Positions 48,731 through 63,000 of a stretch of 64,000 bases of DNA are shown here, piece by piece. Source of the DNA: Siniperca chuatsi (Eukaryota; Chordata; Actinopteri; Centrarchiformes; Sinipercidae); the NCBI RefSeq assembly GCF_020085105.1, contig NC_058044.1:23681206-23745205 (forward strand), in the 5' to 3' direction. The notes beneath the pieces are model-generated. The model saw nothing but the letters and a program-made list of their open reading frames with translations. It was not told the origin of the DNA and did no database searches. Made by a program: the position numbers and the translations under genes. Position 1 is the first letter of the stretch; each line of letters opens with the position of its first letter.

Positions 48731-51379
48731 AGCGAGGTTTTAGTGTCAAGACCACACTATGACAGCAGAACTGTGACTCAGGGGATCCCGGAGAAAGCGC
48801 CTCCTGTGGAGGTCCCGCAGCCGTCCGCAGGCTCAGCCACAGCGGGGTATCGCTCCGCTAAATACACCCCGGCTGAGTGGTTCTCCAACTACCACACCAT
48901 CCTGCAGCAGGCCGGTACGGACCGCCACGGAGCCCGGAGCATCCAGCGAGAGTCCAAGACTCTGTTCCAGCACACCGAGGCGGCCACTTTGAAGGCCCAG
49001 TCCGACGGAACACGTCTTCTGGGAGAGAGACTACAAGAGATCCACTACTGGAAGTCGGAGCTCCAGCGGCACATCGACCAGCTGCTGGCCGACACGGACT
49101 CACTGCGGGCGCTGAAGACGCGGCTGGAGAAGGCGCTGGACGCCACCGAGACTCCATTTGCCATTGCCACTGATAATCTGAACTGCAGGGCCAGAAGACT
49201 GGGACCAGACCTTGTCAGAGACACTGTGGAGGAGGAGCTGTTAAAGGTGACCATTTGCTATATAATAAAGTATTACAAAAGCTACGAGTGACATTTGCTC
49301 CTCCAGACATTGGTGAACTTTTCTTAAATAAGTTATGTTTATTGTTGCTCACCAAAATTTAGTGCATCTTCGTGGTCTAACAAGCATGCTGAGACCATTT
49401 CCTTCCTCAAAACACACACACAGCAAAGCCGCACTTTTGAATTTCACATGCATGTTTTCTAGTCTTGTCTTCCCTGCCCTTGTTAGTGCATTGCATTTCC
49501 TGGTGCATTACTGCCAACTGTAGATCAGTGTGAAACCACTGGCAGTATAGCGCATCACCCACGTGCGCATGCGTCTTCGTGCACAAAACGAGAAGGGTCT
49601 GTCTGCAGCAGAGGTTCACTGTGCGTTCAGTCCGCCACCAGCGAGAGCGTCAAAGTGACCGGAAGTCATTCAGTCATTCTGCAGCCGTTGGCAGGGCAAC
49701 CAGAGCGAATTTTGAAGCTCTGTGTCGCGTGGGTTTCACCACTGCCCCGCCCCTTTAGGAGACTAGCGGCAGGTCCTGAGTCTATTCAATCCAATGGGAG
49801 AAGTGAAGTACAGATTATGATTATTTCATCCCATAGTTACCAAAGTAAATATCGGCCACATATCTTCCGAACCTTCAGACACTAAAATGGCATTTTTCAG
49901 ACTAACAAATCAGGAGAAAATTAACTTTGATCGATTCCTGTCTCAACCACACACTCTTGAGAGATCTGGCAACATCTGTTCTCTAACCGCCGGTCTGGTT
50001 TCACTGCAGTGCTGCAGACGTCGTTTTCCCACCGGATAAACAGAAAGGGATTTACACGTGAAGCGATTAATTAAAAGTTGACACTGAAATAAAACGTGTG
50101 CTTTTTTGCTTAATAATACTTTTATCTTTATTATTTAATTGTGGAGAGTCCACCACGCCCACTTAGGAGTCACGAAGTGTCCATGTCATACCATTGACGC
50201 TGCCTGTAATGCGTTCTTTATTATAGAGTAGCTTTGTGTGCAGTTGCGGGAGACACCTACTTAACGCACCCCCTGCGATATCTCCCTGGATTAACATACT
50301 TATTTTAACTGAAACCAAGATCTCTTCCTAAATCTAATCAAGTAGTTTGCATAAACTTTACCAAACTGTACTTACTTTAACTTGAAACATTTGCAAAGCA
50401 ACAGCCCCAATGATATTGTGGCTGTTAGATTTCCAGGGATGCCAGAGGGATAGCAGTGTCAAAACAATACAGTGATCTGGCTTTAGTTATACACATAATA
50501 GCATTACTAATCTAGCAATGGTTAGTAACCAAGCCAATAGGTTACTTCTGAAGTCCCCTCCATAGTATCCAATGCATAACTGCTAGCATCTACATGGCTG
50601 TTAGCTGCTGAGAAATTTGAAATTGAGTTTTGAAGCTGCAATTTCCAGCAAGTAATTTGTAAAATTATGTAATTTCACAAAAGTAATGTTGAGCCAGTAT
50701 TCAAAACTGGCAAGAATGTGACTGTCAAGAAAAGCTGTTGTGAAAGCTACAATTTAGTATCATCTGGTCCTTAAACAGCAGTGAGTCATCTGGAACATGA
50801 AACCTACAAAAGTAAAAGTGAGTCAATTTTGAATTTTTAATCAGTATTAGTGAATGGTGCCTTAGCCACAAGTCTTTATAGCCACCCTTGGTTGGAGCTT
50901 TAGCGGGATTGCTCTGCTGATGCGTCTGGATACTGGCATGAGTGGAACAGGCTCTCCTGGGGTGTAGCGCGGTTGAGCAAATACTCTTCTTCCTTGCTGG
51001 TAGCTTGAATGAGAGCTGAAAGTAGGCCTGGCTCCAGATTAGACAAGTCACTGAAGACTGGCTCAGTGTTTGTCACTGGCACCATAGCTATTAGAAGACC
51101 CAGCCCTCTAGTAGTCATCTCGAGGGGCCGCAACAAGCCTGGAAGACCTGTCCCCTACATAAGCACTAGCTGAGCTACCATAGCTGTCATCTGGAGCACT
51201 GCTGTCATACCCAGTGGAATGAGAAGCTGCATAAGCAACCCCATATTCACCGACCTCAAAGTTGTTACAGCGTTTCCCTAAAACTAGCGTAGCCACTGTC
51301 AAACTCATTACCCTCAGCCATGTTGGGGCTGCTGCAGTAAACATTTAGAGAGCTGCTGTAACTGCCAGGGTCAGCACTG

Positions 51380-51441
<62 letters not shown>

Positions 51442-52775
51442 TCCAGAAGTTTGACTGTGTGTTTTGTAGGAAGTGGACTTGATCAGGAGCGTCCAGGCTC
51501 TTCTGAAGAGAACTACAGCTCAGGTTGTCAGTCAGATCAAGTGAGTGTCAAAACCTGTTACCTGACATGCAAAACCACTTATCAAATATCCTCTTTAGTT
51601 TGAAGCCTTTACGTCAGAGAACTGATTTCCCATCCTTTGGTTTGTGTGTGTGCGTGTGTCAGGATGAACAGAGAGGCCAAGCAGACGTTAGAGTCAGACT
51701 GGTCTGATAAGTACCAGGCCTACAACTTTGATGACCACAGTGGAAGATACAATAACATGAGCCCAGATACACAGCACCACCCCAGCTCAGCCACCATGCA
51801 GGACCAGTGAGTCTGTCTGTGTGTGTGTGTGTGTGTTCGTGTGTGTGTGAGACATCATTTTCAAAACTTAGAAATACATACATAGATCCAACATGTACAT
51901 AATATTTATACAGTTTGTCTGCTGGTCTGCTGCAGGGTGTGTAACTGCACATCGTGGACAAGGTTTACACAGGACAACCTGTCCAAAGCCTTGCAGGAAG
52001 AACAGACCACCAACAGCCTCAGGTCAGTGCGTTTAAGCTGCTACAGAATCAGGTTTAGTTCTGTGTGATGGACGCTGAAGATAGTGTTGCTGTTTGTGTG
52101 TGTCAGAGTGCTGGTGGAGCGAGTGCTGCAGGACACCACTGAGGATCTGAGAGTCCAGTGCTCCATTGTGGACCGAGCCTTCAGTCAGCGCTGTGTGGAG
52201 CTGATAGAGGCCAAGACCCAGCTGGAGATGAAGCTGGCACAGGTAGACAAACTGGCAGACAGAGTTGACTGATTAATTGATTGATTAACTATTGCATGAT
52301 TGTGTGTGTGTAGATCTTGGAGCAGATTGGGGCCCAGGAGAAGAACATTGTGGCTCTACAGCAGGCCATCCACAACAAAGAGGCTCCACTGAGAGTAGCT
52401 CAGTCCAGACTTTACCTCCGCTCGCTCAGACCCAACATGGAGCTCTGCAGAGATGAACCTCAGCTCAGGTACACACATACACATACACACCCTGTCTCAT
52501 CTTATTCTATAGCACAATCTCCTTTCTCTCTCTTCATTTTGTTTGCTTCCTGCGTCTGTAGTTTGGAAGGGGAGGTGAGGCAGATCGATGCCACTCTGGC
52601 GTCTCTGCTCCAACAGCTGAGTGAGGCCAGAGGCTCCCTGTCCCACCTGGAGGAGTCACGTGTTACCATTGAGAAGGACATAAACTGTAAAACCCACTCA
52701 CTATTCATCGAGAGAGACAAGTGCATGACGCACCGTAAACGATACCCAACGATCTCCACACTGTCAGGATACTGA
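48728..52775 (+). CDS. tekt4: Tektin-4
   Basis: Seven coding exons: 48728-49246, 51470-51540, 51663-51806, 51936-52022, 52107-52242, 52314-52468 and 52562-52775. All have GT-AG borders and matching phases, giving 441 aa (human TEKT4 is 435). The tektin signature nonapeptide is RPNMELCRD in exon 6. TEKT4-specific wording includes LDATETPFAIATDNLNCRARR in exon 1 and LFIERDKCMTHRKRYPTI at the C-terminus. The rest is long alpha-helical coiled coil. Tektins are filamentous proteins bound to doublet microtubules; TEKT4 is needed for normal sperm flagellar beating. I chose the ATG at 48728 because it gives the usual short N-terminus; an upstream in-frame ATG at 48551 would add 59 unlikely residues through the AAT repeat. 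Confidence 0.93.
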
Positions 52776-55700
52776 AGACGACGACGAGTGTTTCTGTGGA
52801 ATTAGGTTTGATTTTGCTATTTTTCTGGATTGTTTTGTCTCTTTGTTGTGCAGTGTTGTATGGACCAATGAGATCAAAAGATTAAAAACTGACAGCCACT
52901 GATAACGTGGGGCAGCTGTGGTTTAGGATGTAGCGCAGGTTGTCCACTGATCACAGGGTTGGCGGTTTTGGTTCCCACCTCCTCCTCCTATCCACATGAC
53001 TAAGTGTCCTTGAGCAAGACGCTGAACCCCACATTGCTCCCGATGGTTGGCCGGCACCCTGCGCAGTAGCTCAGTGCCATCGGTGTGTGAGAGTGTGTGA
53101 ATGAGTGGCGAAAACCTTGTAAAGCTCTTTATGTAATACAAAAACAATTCTGCTCTGTTGCTTCAATGCTTACTGATCTCTGTATACACTGGTTCTGATA
53201 AATTTCTTTATTCATTCACTTCTGCAAAAGGTTGGAAAAATGAGAGATATCCAGAACCTCTTACAAAGAGTGTGTTACATCAGTTGTTAAACCAACACTA
53301 CAAGCAATCAATAATTGTATAAAGATATAAAGCAAAGTGGAATAAAAGCAATGAATATATGTACAACATACAGCTTACATACATATCTGGTAATTATAGA
53401 ACAAATAGTCACAGGAAATTCCAACCTGGTATTTAATCAGACAATATAAAGGTTGGCCCACAGTTGTACTTGAATATGTGCTGGTCAGCAGTTAACTGAA
53501 ATTATATATACAAACAGACAAACAGGATATTTTGCAGACAATAATTATGGGACGAATGTGACCTTAAAATACAAAGTTTAACCAAAAATCATGCACACTG
53601 CTCAATTTGTTTTGGCTCTGTCATATTTGATTACGTTTTAATTACAATCTTCTGCTGCAACGTCTTGATTGTCCTAAATCTAAAAAAAAAAAGAAATGAA
53701 AAACGCAACATTTCACAAAACACAACAACATTTCACAGTTTTGTTGTCTTTATTGTTTTTGAATGGACCCCCAGAAGACTAGTGACCACTTTGTGGAAGG
53801 GATCCTACGGTGGCCCTGAGGGTCAAAACACAACAACATTTCACAAAACAAAATTACACAAAAACATTTCAGAAAACAACCAAATTTCACATAACACATT
53901 TCACAAAACACAGAAACATTTCACAAAATACAAGACATTTCAGATTACGGAAAGGGAGGGACAACACTACTTGTTATTGGACAGAAGCCAAGTCTCTGTC
54001 GACAGTTCAGTTTGTTTAGTCTAGCTTACAACTCTCAGAAGTTTTTTAAACTCAAATCTTAAACTGAGTTTGAAAAGATGGAAGAAGAGATGATTAACAT
54101 AAGAGAATACTTGAACAAAGGACAAATGATGTAGCCTAATTCTTGATATGCTTTCAAAATATCATGACATTAAAAATGTCCCGTGGGATCTAGAAGCACG
54201 GTTGAAAGAAATTAAGAAAATTAAGACTGAGGAGACAGAGCAGGTTAGCCTACTCTTTAACATCAGGCTATCAGCAAACACGGACCTGACACGGACAGAT
54301 ATTTGGATATAGAACTGGCTGACTTTAAAACAGAAACATGGCCTCTGTGTTACAGGGTTTTTGTTTTTATTTAACCAATGCTTAGATACAATTTCTGAAA
54401 CTATGGCTCATTTTGTCAAAACTTAACACACAAAACCCAAAGACACAAACACACTTCTGGAAAAAGCAAGCACTTCATCCAAAACTATTTTAACTCTTGT
54501 AAAAATGGTATTTTTGATTCAAAACTCTACACACAAATATCAAATGAATAGCTCTTTCTACACACCAACTACATACTGATGGACACATACATGAATTTTC
54601 ACAAATATAATATATGCAAATTCAGTATATATGCACAGTAAAATACAAATAAAAAGGGGAATGTTTTTTACATACTGTGTTGTTTTTTTTTTGCATGAAC
54701 AGTAACACACAACACTTGCTGCTGCATTACACAGTACAATTCTGTGAGTTCAGTAGCATGGTATAGAAGATAGGCGTATTTACCTATTCTCATTCAAAAT
54801 GTCCGAATGATGCTTGCTACAGTGTAGCGGCTCAAATAAGGCTGGACCCTATGCCCTCTGCCTAAAAGACAACCCATGGTTGACCACATGGCCAATCAAA
54901 GTGGCTGGATCTCATCCGTAATAGTTGCTCTTACTCATCCTTGTCCTGTTCCTGTTCCTGTTCCTCATCCTCATCCTCATCCTCATCCTCATCCTCATCC
55001 CCTCTCTCCAACACTGTCCTCCATTGTTATCCAAACCAAGACTTTTAACCTGTGGCCTATTTATAGTGCTGAAGCTCTGATTTCTAAGTGAACAGATTAG
55101 CCATAAATGTTTTCACCTGTGAGGTGGGTTTAGGTAGTGTGGCATTTGAATGGCAGTGTCTTCCAAAAGAAACACAGGGATTTAAGTTCTGAATGATGTT
55201 TCTAATGTAGAGAACTGTGTTTAGTGCTTTGCAAAAAGAGTGTTTTAGAATTGCTAAATGAGTGTAAGGCAGACACTGTGCTTATGATTTAGCATACCAG
55301 GTCAATAGATAGGCTACATGAGTTAGTGGCTTCAGTAATTGGGCCACAAGTACCAGTTTTTGTGTCTTCGCAATCGTAAAAAACTGTAAAAGGGAGACGG
55401 TAATGCTAATGCTTCGTGAACTGAACCCACGCAGATCTTTGTCGCAGACATTTTGTAGTCATGTAGACGAGTAAATGTCAAATTATAACCGTTAGGACAG
55501 GTTCTCCCGCAGAATCATGTGGCTCAAATGTGGACCAACAAACAACCGAAGTAATAAAAAACAAGTTCTGTATCCAAACATCCCTGTTTCAGAAAGCGGG
55601 CTTAGTGAGACTGAGTTTGTTAACCCTGAGATGAGGGAAACTCTTTTCCGTTCCAGAAAGAGAGGTAACTTAACTGACTATGTGAACCTGCTCGCAGGCA

Positions 55701-56965
55701 GGTTTACTTCAACAACATGACCACTTTCATGATCTGTCATCAATGTAAGGACAGAGACAGCGATCTCTGGATTCATCCATCAAAACGGCATGTTCATTCC
55801 AAATTACAATCAGTCATCTGTTTGAAGTAATCCAATTTATTATTTATCCTTTGGAATTAACCGCATGGGACTCACATTAAAAGGTAGGCCCTATGTGGCG
55901 TTTTCTCCAGACCGGACACAAAAGAGGCGCTGCACTCGAGAAGAGTGTGCTTTCTAAAGCCCAATTGGGTTATAAAGCCCTCCAGGCACGGGTCAATACA
56001 TGAAACCACGCCCACTTCCATATGATGAACGCCTCAACAGTATTTGACAGCTGCAATAGCGTGGAAAAGTGCGACCTGGGGCACTGAATTTGATGAATTT
56101 ACTGTTTCAGATTGTTGAGTGATGGGAAACGTTCATTTCAAAGGACAATGAGTTACCAGTTTGAGTCAAGCATGTTTCTTAATTTGTGTTTCGTGGAATA
56201 GGATTTGTGCACCTGCAATGAAGAATTTGAGAAGGTGTAGCTTAACGGTTGTGTTGTGTTGGTAGGAGAGAAAAAAAATGTGCAACTCCTACAGCATTTT
56301 TGTCTGTGACTTCAAATGTACTGATACACATGTGTGACTATTTTCTACATCTACAAATTCCACTGTCACAGGTGGAAGGTCATTTCAAGCTGCTGTATTG
56401 CCATGTTTGAGGCTAAAGATTTTCTCCACTAGAGCGAGCTCTTGAGCTCATTACAGTGAGCTGCCTTCCACCACAAAAGCAGCATACAAGTCTAGTGTAG
56501 AAATAGTTGACATGTAAATGTAAATGTAAAATGTAAAATGGGTTGTTCATAAATATGTTACAGTAAGTTTGATATTTGTGGCATAGATATTGATATGTGT
56601 ATGAAATGAGATCTAAAGACTAGCTATCCATTTTAATCCCTAAACACATCTGTCGTGTTTTCTCTCTGCTGAGCTGCTCTCAAACTTATACCGTTGGAAA
56701 AAGGTACAGATTAATAAAGTATTCCAACAAAAGGGAAATTGAAACAAGGCCCTACATAATCAAAAGAAGGAGTAGCTTAACTTTTAAGACATTTCTGCCA
56801 AATTACAGAAATTACTGTGGATTTTTCTTTTTATTACATATTTAATTTTAGGTTCAGTTCATTAAGTGTAAACGCATTACAGTCTCATCTTTCATCAGAC
56901 AGGCAGCTCCGTTCTTAGTATTTATTTCATGACACCACTAACTGTGGGCATCAGATGGTGCCAGC

Positions 56966-57006
<41 letters not shown>

Positions 57007-60000
57007 ATTTGTGCATATGATTTTACCATTGTGTGGGATAAAAATTCGCACACCCTCAGCCTTTCAGACATCAGAGGGGAAAGTAATTTTTCCTTTTTTA
57101 TATGAAGGGTTTCAGTGAGATGAGACTAAGGATTGGGTCTTTGATACACAACATTCAATACACAAACAATAAAACAAATATGCACTGAATGTGAAAGAGA
57201 AAAAAGGAGCTCTTATGAAATCACTGACTTTTATAAGTTGAGCTCACGTGTCCCGTGTATCCTGACCATGTGAGCAGCCTGTAAGAAAGAGGTTGGATTT
57301 ATTTAAACTACCTGCTGCAGAATAGCAACATACTGTGTGGAGATAGAACAAGTGTTAACAAGTCTGTGTTAATGCACAAATTATTGCAAAATCATCTAAA
57401 TCTTAATAGTGTGATTTGACAGCTGGAGAACGAAAATAAAAAATAAATTTATTACCTCTGGGTTGTCTTTCCTTTGTATTTTCGGTGATTTCCGTGGTTT
57501 TCTGTTTCCACATTTTCTTTGGTAGGTGATGGAAAAGGGCAAATGTGACCCGATGAAAAGGAGAAAAAAAGTTGCTAAAACAAATTAAGAAAATGGGAGG
57601 GATGGATGAAGTAGCAGATCTGAGGGAGTGACAGAAAAAGAAAGAGGAGGGGAAAGAGAATAGAGAGACAGCAGGACCAAACTCACTGCCTTCTTTTCCT
57701 CCAGTGCTCTCTTCCTTCTTTCTCCTAGTGACTTCAGGCTGAGATCAACAGATAGGTGAGTTCAACTTCAGCATTTTTCTCCTTCTTCTCTTCACTTCAC
57801 TTTTGTCTCTGTCCATTTTTCCTCCATAATTTAATATTAATAATTTCATCCCTACAGCTGTCTGAACTCATCCACACTCATCTCTCCTTTAACCTTAATT
57901 CAGCCCTCATTAGTCTGAGTTATTGCTTTTATTTACACATATTTGTTTGTACTGTTGCATGTATGTAGGCATATAGAAAGTTGAATTTGACTGACCCCTG
58001 GAGTAGATGAATTTTTAATAAGGTGTCTCTGCCATCCTCCAGATCTCCTCTCCTCTCACTCCTTATCTCTCCAGTTTCTTCCCTTCTGTTTAAAGAAAAG
58101 GTTTTAGGGGTGGTCGGATGAATTAATCATTGCTCATTAACTAAAACGTCTCTCACAAGCGCAGACCTGCTGCTTTATTTATGTGTGAGAACATTTTTAT
58201 GACAGTGTTTATTTGCTTTTGTGTCTGCTGGCTAAATACATGCAGCTAAGCTTGAGGGTTTGTGGAAAGCCAAAGTTTCCGTTGGCTGGATAGAGAGGCT
58301 ACTTTTAGCTTCGGTTATTACTCCCTTTGCCCTGAGTGGTTCAGACTGAGGGCTATGTTTTCACAATGTCTCTCAAGCCTGAGAATGTCCTTTAAATGAC
58401 TCTGATTATTTTAAAGGATAAAAACATCTATCAATCTTTCATTTTACTGTGGAGTGTCCCATTAGGGTTAGAAGAGAAGTTTCTGATTATATGTGTTGTC
58501 AGAGTAAGGAATGTGACTTTCATGGCTTTGCGAGATTTTTGGGGATTTTTGTGGTAACATGTGCATATGTATTTAGGGTCTCCTGCTTTAGGTGCATCTT
58601 CTCTGCACTGTTTTACTTCTCTTTACCTAACGTTGCACCGCTTCCATTTCATTCCCATCACCCTGCCGTTTTTTTTCTCCAGGATGCTGGGCCTCAGCTC
58701 CCTGTCCACACTCCTCCTCCTGCTTCTCCTCTCCCCCCCTCCGCTGTCTGCCCAGGAGGTGCTTGTACGTCTAGCAGGCGTAGGCCGGCGCAATGCAAAC
58801 GAGGGACGTGTGGAGGTGTTCTACAATGGCGCATGGGGCACAGTGTGTGATGACGAGGTGGATCTTAACCTGGCCAATGTGGTGTGCCGACAGCTGGGCT
58901 TCCAACGTGGCTTTACCTGGGCGCACAGTGCCAAGTTTGGCGAGGGACAAGGTATGTCCAGCCAATGGCTTTTTTAAAATTTCTTTTGATTCATTGACTT
59001 ACCGCCCTTTCTTGTTGCTAGGTTTGATCTGGTTGGACAATGTGCGCTGCAAGGGCACAGAGCTCTCTATTGCAGAGTGTCGCTCCAATGGTTGGGGAAT
59101 CAATGACTGCACCCATGCTGAGGACCTGGGGGTCATTTGCAGCCCAGAAAGGAGACCTGGCTCCCCTGCTGTCTCCTTGGAGGAGGCTCCTTCATCCTCC
59201 AGGCGCCAGCCAAGACAGAGAAACCCACCACCGTCACAGTCTGCGTCCCCTCCAGCTCCAGCCCAAATCTCTTCTTCTGCAAGAGGCCATGAGATCGCCC
59301 TCCATCGCAACCCAACTTCTTCCCGTCGCAGCAGCATCTCACCGCAGGAAAATGGCCACGAGATCCAAATCTTGCGACGGAATCGAGGCGGTTCCAGAGC
59401 AGGCCCACAGGTTAGCTCAGCTCTGCCACAAGGGCACGAGCTACCTTCACATCTGGCAAACGGCGCTTCCTACAGGCAGAGACAGGAGACAGCGAGGACC
59501 AGTCCACAAGCAGTGAGACGAGAGGCAGACAGACAGGTAGACAGGCAGACCCAACCCCAGCAGAGGAGTGACGGGCATCAGCAGCTCAGTGGAAACCATG
59601 TCGAACCAGAGCCTGTGTATCCAGACATGGGACTGGAGACTGATGCGCACTACACACAGGTAAAAACACACACACATAGACACACACAACCTGTAGTACA
59701 CACCAAAGAAGTAACCCAATCTAGCTTTACTCAGACTCCCATACATACATGTCATTTGTGGAGCCACAGGCCAGCGGACGTGTATAATTAGAGATAAATC
59801 TAAAATCAGACCTTCTTCAGATCCAGTTCTTATGCAGCCTTAAGTTTAGAACCCACCCCCGACTCTTCAAACAAGCAAGAAACTCAGACCAGAGGAAATT
59901 TCAAGACATTTATCACTTTTGTTACGCTTTCCTTCTTTTGAACTTGCAGAGTTTACACTTTCTTTACCATTTTGTAATCAGCAAGACACATATCCCGACA

Positions 60001-63000
60001 CATTAAACAAACTGTTAGTTTCCTTTCTGCTGCCTATGTAATGTGGATGATTAGAGAGTGTGATGATTAGCACTGAGACATAGCAGGTCATCTTATCATG
60101 TTATTGGTCTCTCGATTGCGTGCTGTCTGCGGATATATAGTTAAACAAAGTCATGTTTATTGACTCAAATGAATCCCGTTTTAGTGTGCGTGACAAACGC
60201 TTGGTTGATGTGGGTGGAGGTTGAAGCCTTCAAAAAGTGTGACAAAGGGAAGAAGTTTAAATAAAACTCTTTATATAGGATAAAGCAGTGCCATACTCAA
60301 TTATTAATCATCATCTAATGTTTTCTCGTGGACAGGGATCTGTTCACTTAGAGGAGGCTCGTCTAAGGCCTGTACTGTCCAGCAACCATGGCGGTCTGGT
60401 GACGGAGGGAGTGCTGGAAGTGAAGCATGCTGGGAGGTGGCGTCACGTGTGTAACCAGGGCTGGGACCTCAGCAGCAGCCGTGTCGTATGTGGCATGTTA
60501 GGATTCCCTGCTGCAGAAGCGTTTGACCAAAACGCCTACAGGTGAGTGTGAGATTGGACACGGCAAAGTGACAGAGGAGGAGGGAGACAGAGAAAGGGTG
60601 TGTGTGTGTGTGTGTGTGTGTGGTTATTAAAGGGATGGAAAAGTGTGGTTGACTACACATCCCTTTACGGATTAGGCGGCCCCATGCCTGGATTGCTGTT
60701 CCATCCCCCCTGTAGTAGAGGTTAACCACAACTGCGGTCATTAGTACAACCACACTTGGCATGACATGTCCACTGTGGCATTAGCCGAGCCCGGCTGTCC
60801 GCCTGGCCTGTCTGCCCCATTGGCTGAGTGGGCCTCGATGCAAACCTTTAAAATAGTCTTGGAGAGTATGTTATTAATGTCAGATCCAGAATACAAGATT
60901 ATCATCATCATTATGGTGTGTGTCTTTACATGAAACCTCCCTTATATGGTTTCTAATCTCATATAATTATGAAACCCCCAGTGAAAACTGTGTGCAGCAG
61001 CACTTTCTAATGTTGAGTATGTCTGAAAGTCTGAGGACTCACTTCTATTCAACCCGGATATACCATTGAGGAAACTTGTTTTCTTTGTATGTCTCTATCA
61101 GTATCATTAGTCAGTAATCATTCAACAGGGATGAATCAAATTAAATCACAAATCACATTCATAGATTTTATTCCATTTTATGCCACCAGATTAAACAGCA
61201 GCATTCTATAATTAATCTAGCGAGCTAGAAAAGGCCCAGGACCTTGGCTAGCATCTGTAACTCAATAGATTTCTATTTTTCTGTATTTCTGAAAAGCTGC
61301 TCCTGGGGTTTTCTGTCCATTTTAAAGCTGCTATAATTAATATTTGTATATTCACAATAGTTAAAATGACTATGTTTATGTGAAAAGGTTTGGGTAGTGA
61401 CAAACCCACAGATAATTATCACCTGACTCTGCATTTCCCCTCAGCTCTACTGAGCGTTACAGCATCTTTTCAGCTCATTGTTTTGTTTTCACAGCAACTT
61501 CACTGTTGTCGTTGACTGTCACTGCCAGATATTTCCCACAGGAGTTGGTAGAGACCAAAAACAGAGCTAAATGAGAGTAAATATTGGACTTACATTCATC
61601 AGGGGGCCAGAAACATGACTCCAAATTAATGGTAATGTTGCTCTGTAACTGCTGGATGTTTAAATAAGAAACTGTTTGCTAACTCGCCATATCAACTGAA
61701 AAGGTGTTGGTGTTAATGCATGGTTAAATCATTCTTCGTCAAGTTATTGCATTTTTGGGTTTTATTACATTTTCAATCAAGTTCAAGTTCAAATGTTATT
61801 ACATTTTCAGGAAATTGTTACATTGTTGGTGCTATACAGGCTCGCCGATTTTGTCCCTATAAATCCAGCTCATCTGTCTAACTTTAGCCATGCTAAAGCA
61901 CCTACACAAACCTTCAAAGCCCTTACACACACTGAAAACCCCAATACCTCCTTTACACATATGCTAATGCGTCCCTCCCTCCACCCTCATTGCACAGCAT
62001 CTTACGAGTCCTTACATAAACAATGTACAAGACACACGTGCACACATAAATAAACACAAACATACATATACGCTTGTGCACCCTCTGTGTGTCGGTCTGT
62101 CTGCCCACAGAGGTCTTTTTATGGCTTGGCTAACAGGACGACTGTACTGACCGCTGGCCTGCCCTGCACCATCTGTCTCTCCATGTCGCCAATAATTACC
62201 CCTTGTGTCCTGCTCTGCTCTGCTCAGCAGCAGGATACAGGCTGCTTCTCCTCAGCTGCCCTGTTCACCACCATGGCCTAGCAATGAATAAGTCTCTCTC
62301 ATAGTGTCTTATCTCATAAGGCTTCTTCAGAGCCATGTAGTTCAGAGACAGTGATGTGAGAAACTTCACAAACTCACCAATTTGTCCTTACTTTTAATTA
62401 AGTGGGTCCTTTTGGTCAAGCTAAGAGCCCTTTCAAGTCAAAGACGGAGCGTAATCGAGAATAGGGCTTGGTTGTCCATCAGGTTAATTCTCAAAATCTA
62501 ATGCTAATGTGGACAACACTGAAAAACACCTCAGATTTGTCTGGAGAAACATAATATTTGTGTCAAGAACCCAACCAGCAGCTTGTGTAAAGACTGAACC
62601 AGGCCAGAAAATGTTGTTTGTATTTTGTCAACCTCCACCCAGCTACGTGGGAGACGAATGCAGCAGCCATTTTTGTCCGACAGTAAACAGCTGAGGAGAG
62701 GAGAACATTCTTTTTAACAGAAAGAACAAGCAATGTGAGGTGGACCTTTGGCATCTGGTGCCACATTTTGAAGCAGATATTTATGTTGGTGACTGTCCTT
62801 TTGAAAATGTTTCCTGAGGTAGAAATTATGACGTATCTTATCCACTTAGCAACAATAGCCATTTTTAGCAACGCTAGCAGCAAGCCTCTAAGGGTAGCAA
62901 TGCCGGTCTCGGGTCGACCACTTTGGTCCAGACTGAAACATCACCACGAACCTGGATTGCCATGAAATGTTGTACAGACATTCATGGTCCCCAGAGGATG